Source of the DNA: Lentisphaeria bacterium
Lineage (GTDB): Bacteria > Verrucomicrobiota > Lentisphaeria > Victivallales > UBA1829
Reading direction: 5' to 3'
NCBI GenBank assembly: GCA_019408975.1
Contig: DXVA01000232.1
Location: forward strand, 1-7,157
Length of the DNA stretch: 7,157 nucleotides
A model generated the notes under the pieces. That model worked only from the letters and a program-made list of their open reading frames with translations. It was not told the origin of the DNA and ran no database searches. The number at the start of each line of letters is the position of its first letter. Position 1 is the stretch's first letter. The position numbers and the translations under genes were made by a program. This document shows, one piece after another, positions 6,888-7,157 of this stretch.

Positions 6888-6905
6888 ATACAGCAAAAGA
6901 GTCAA
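6878..6905 (-). promoter_or_regulatory. Strong candidate sigma70 promoter of nagBA
   Basis: On the minus strand, TTGACT (6905-6900) and TATACT (6883-6878) are separated by 16 bases, each matching the consensus at 5 of 6. Transcription would begin near 6871, about 80 bases before nagB. A perfect TATAAT also occurs at 6858-6853 but has no good -35 at the right distance. Confidence 0.62.
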
Positions 6906-7157
6906 GAGTGAAACCGAACGATTTCGGCAAAAAATCTTCCGTTAAGGACATGAGGGCTGCGCGGCAGTTGAGAGTCATCTGCACCTCGGCAAAACAAGTT
7001 TGCCGTCTGAAAAATATTCACGGTGCAGGTGCTTTGCATCTGCCGCGGTTCAGCTGAATAAGCTGGTCGTGCATAGCACGAAATCCCCCCGCCGGAGCGG
7101 TCACGCTCAAGGGCGAGAACTTGATTTATCAAATTCGGGAGCTACGGCGGAATCACC
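6906..7157. other. Gene-less right edge rich in inverted repeats
   Basis: I find no convincing gene in these 252 bases. A 76-codon minus-strand frame (start TTG at 7132) has no ribosome site and reads as arbitrary sequence. One minus-strand frame is open from the edge to a TGA at 7109-7107 (16 codons, ending FDKSSSRP); it could be the tail of a gene beyond the window but is too short to judge. Inverted repeats, all perfect: CCGAA/TTCGG (6914-6927); CTGCACC (6979-6985) with GGTGCAG (7022-7028), enclosing CGGCAAA (6987-6993) with TTTGCCG (6999-7005); CAGCT/AGCTG (7051-7065); CGTGC/GCACG (7069-7080); GAGCG/CGCTC (7095-7108); TTGAT/ATCAA (7121-7132). The density suggests a structured RNA or a dispersed repeat, not identified. 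Confidence 0.45.
6979..7028. repeat. Nested hairpin (7-bp outer and 7-bp inner stem)
   Basis: CTGCACC and GGTGCAG form a 7-bp outer stem; one base inside the 5' arm, CGGCAAA and TTTGCCG form a second perfect 7-bp stem with a 5-base loop. The 16 bases between the inner stem and the outer 3' arm are A-rich on the plus strand and T-rich (ATATTTTTC) on the minus strand, ahead of the hairpin. Two perfect 7-bp stems nested in 50 bases are more than expected by chance. It does not have terminator layout on either strand. Confidence 0.45.

Noticed and set aside
6914..6927. CCGAA/TTCGG hairpin as terminator of a gene to the right
   Set aside because: On the minus strand the T-run precedes rather than follows the 5-bp stem, so it lacks terminator layout.
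7002..7011. GCCGTCTGAA, identical to the core 10-mer of the Neisseria DNA uptake sequence
   Set aside because: Only one exact copy is seen in 7 kb, while Neisseria genomes carry them about every kilobase. The gene content is not Neisseria-like. A chance hit of a 10-mer on two strands of 7 kb is of the order of one percent, and here it is built partly from the inner hairpin arm.
6902..7132. 76-codon minus-strand ORF upstream of nagB
   Set aside because: It starts with TTG without a ribosome site, overlaps the nagBA -35 box, and its translation looks random with many Cys, Ser and Arg.
7085..7157. tRNA-like impression (GTAGCTC on the minus strand near the edge)
   Set aside because: No T-arm sequence such as GTTCGAATCC, no proper acceptor pairing and no anticodon arm could be placed on either strand.

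Overview
The window carries about seven genes from a bacterium of medium-high GC content (mid-50s percent by eye). It contains no taxonomic marker. The mix of genes (an N-acetylglucosamine catabolic pair, a GshF-type glutathione synthase, a cystine symporter and an unrecognised membrane gene pair) fits a host-associated or anaerobic heterotroph. The style recalls Lentisphaerota/Verrucomicrobiota-type gut bacteria, but this is a weak guess. There is no sign of phage, insertion sequences, CRISPR or rRNA/tRNA genes.

Layout, left to right. Bases 1-848 hold two tightly coupled minus-strand genes of unknown function: a 215-residue protein with a helical, probably coiled-coil middle and a hydrophobic C-terminal anchor, then (1 base later) a gene that runs off the left edge and is entering a membrane segment when the window ends. 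Bases 961-3165 (minus) encode a bifunctional glutamate-cysteine ligase/glutathione synthetase (gshF). A 304-base divergent region with a long inverted repeat and a good promoter separates it from a plus-strand cystine:H+ symporter gene (tcyP, 3470-4838). As given, tcyP is broken by a single extra base near 3891-3893. Its 3' end meets, after 20 bases, the converging nagBA operon (minus; nagB 6017-6790, nagA 4859-6007). Upstream of nagB lies a strong sigma70-type promoter overlapped by two inverted repeats that look like an operator. The last 250 bases contain no convincing gene but a dense run of inverted repeats.

How the genes work together. TcyP would import cystine, which after reduction gives cysteine, the limiting substrate of GshF. 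The divergent tcyP/gshF pair therefore reads as a small thiol-redox module, probably co-regulated from the shared intergenic region. NagA and NagB convert N-acetylglucosamine-6-phosphate to glucosamine-6-phosphate and then to fructose-6-phosphate plus ammonia, feeding amino sugars into glycolysis. No amino-sugar transporter, kinase or regulator gene lies in the window.

I found no clear new multi-gene system. The items most worth a second look are the tcyP frameshift, the structured gshF-tcyP intergenic region, the nagBA operator, the hairpin-rich right edge and the unidentified coupled membrane gene pair at the left edge.
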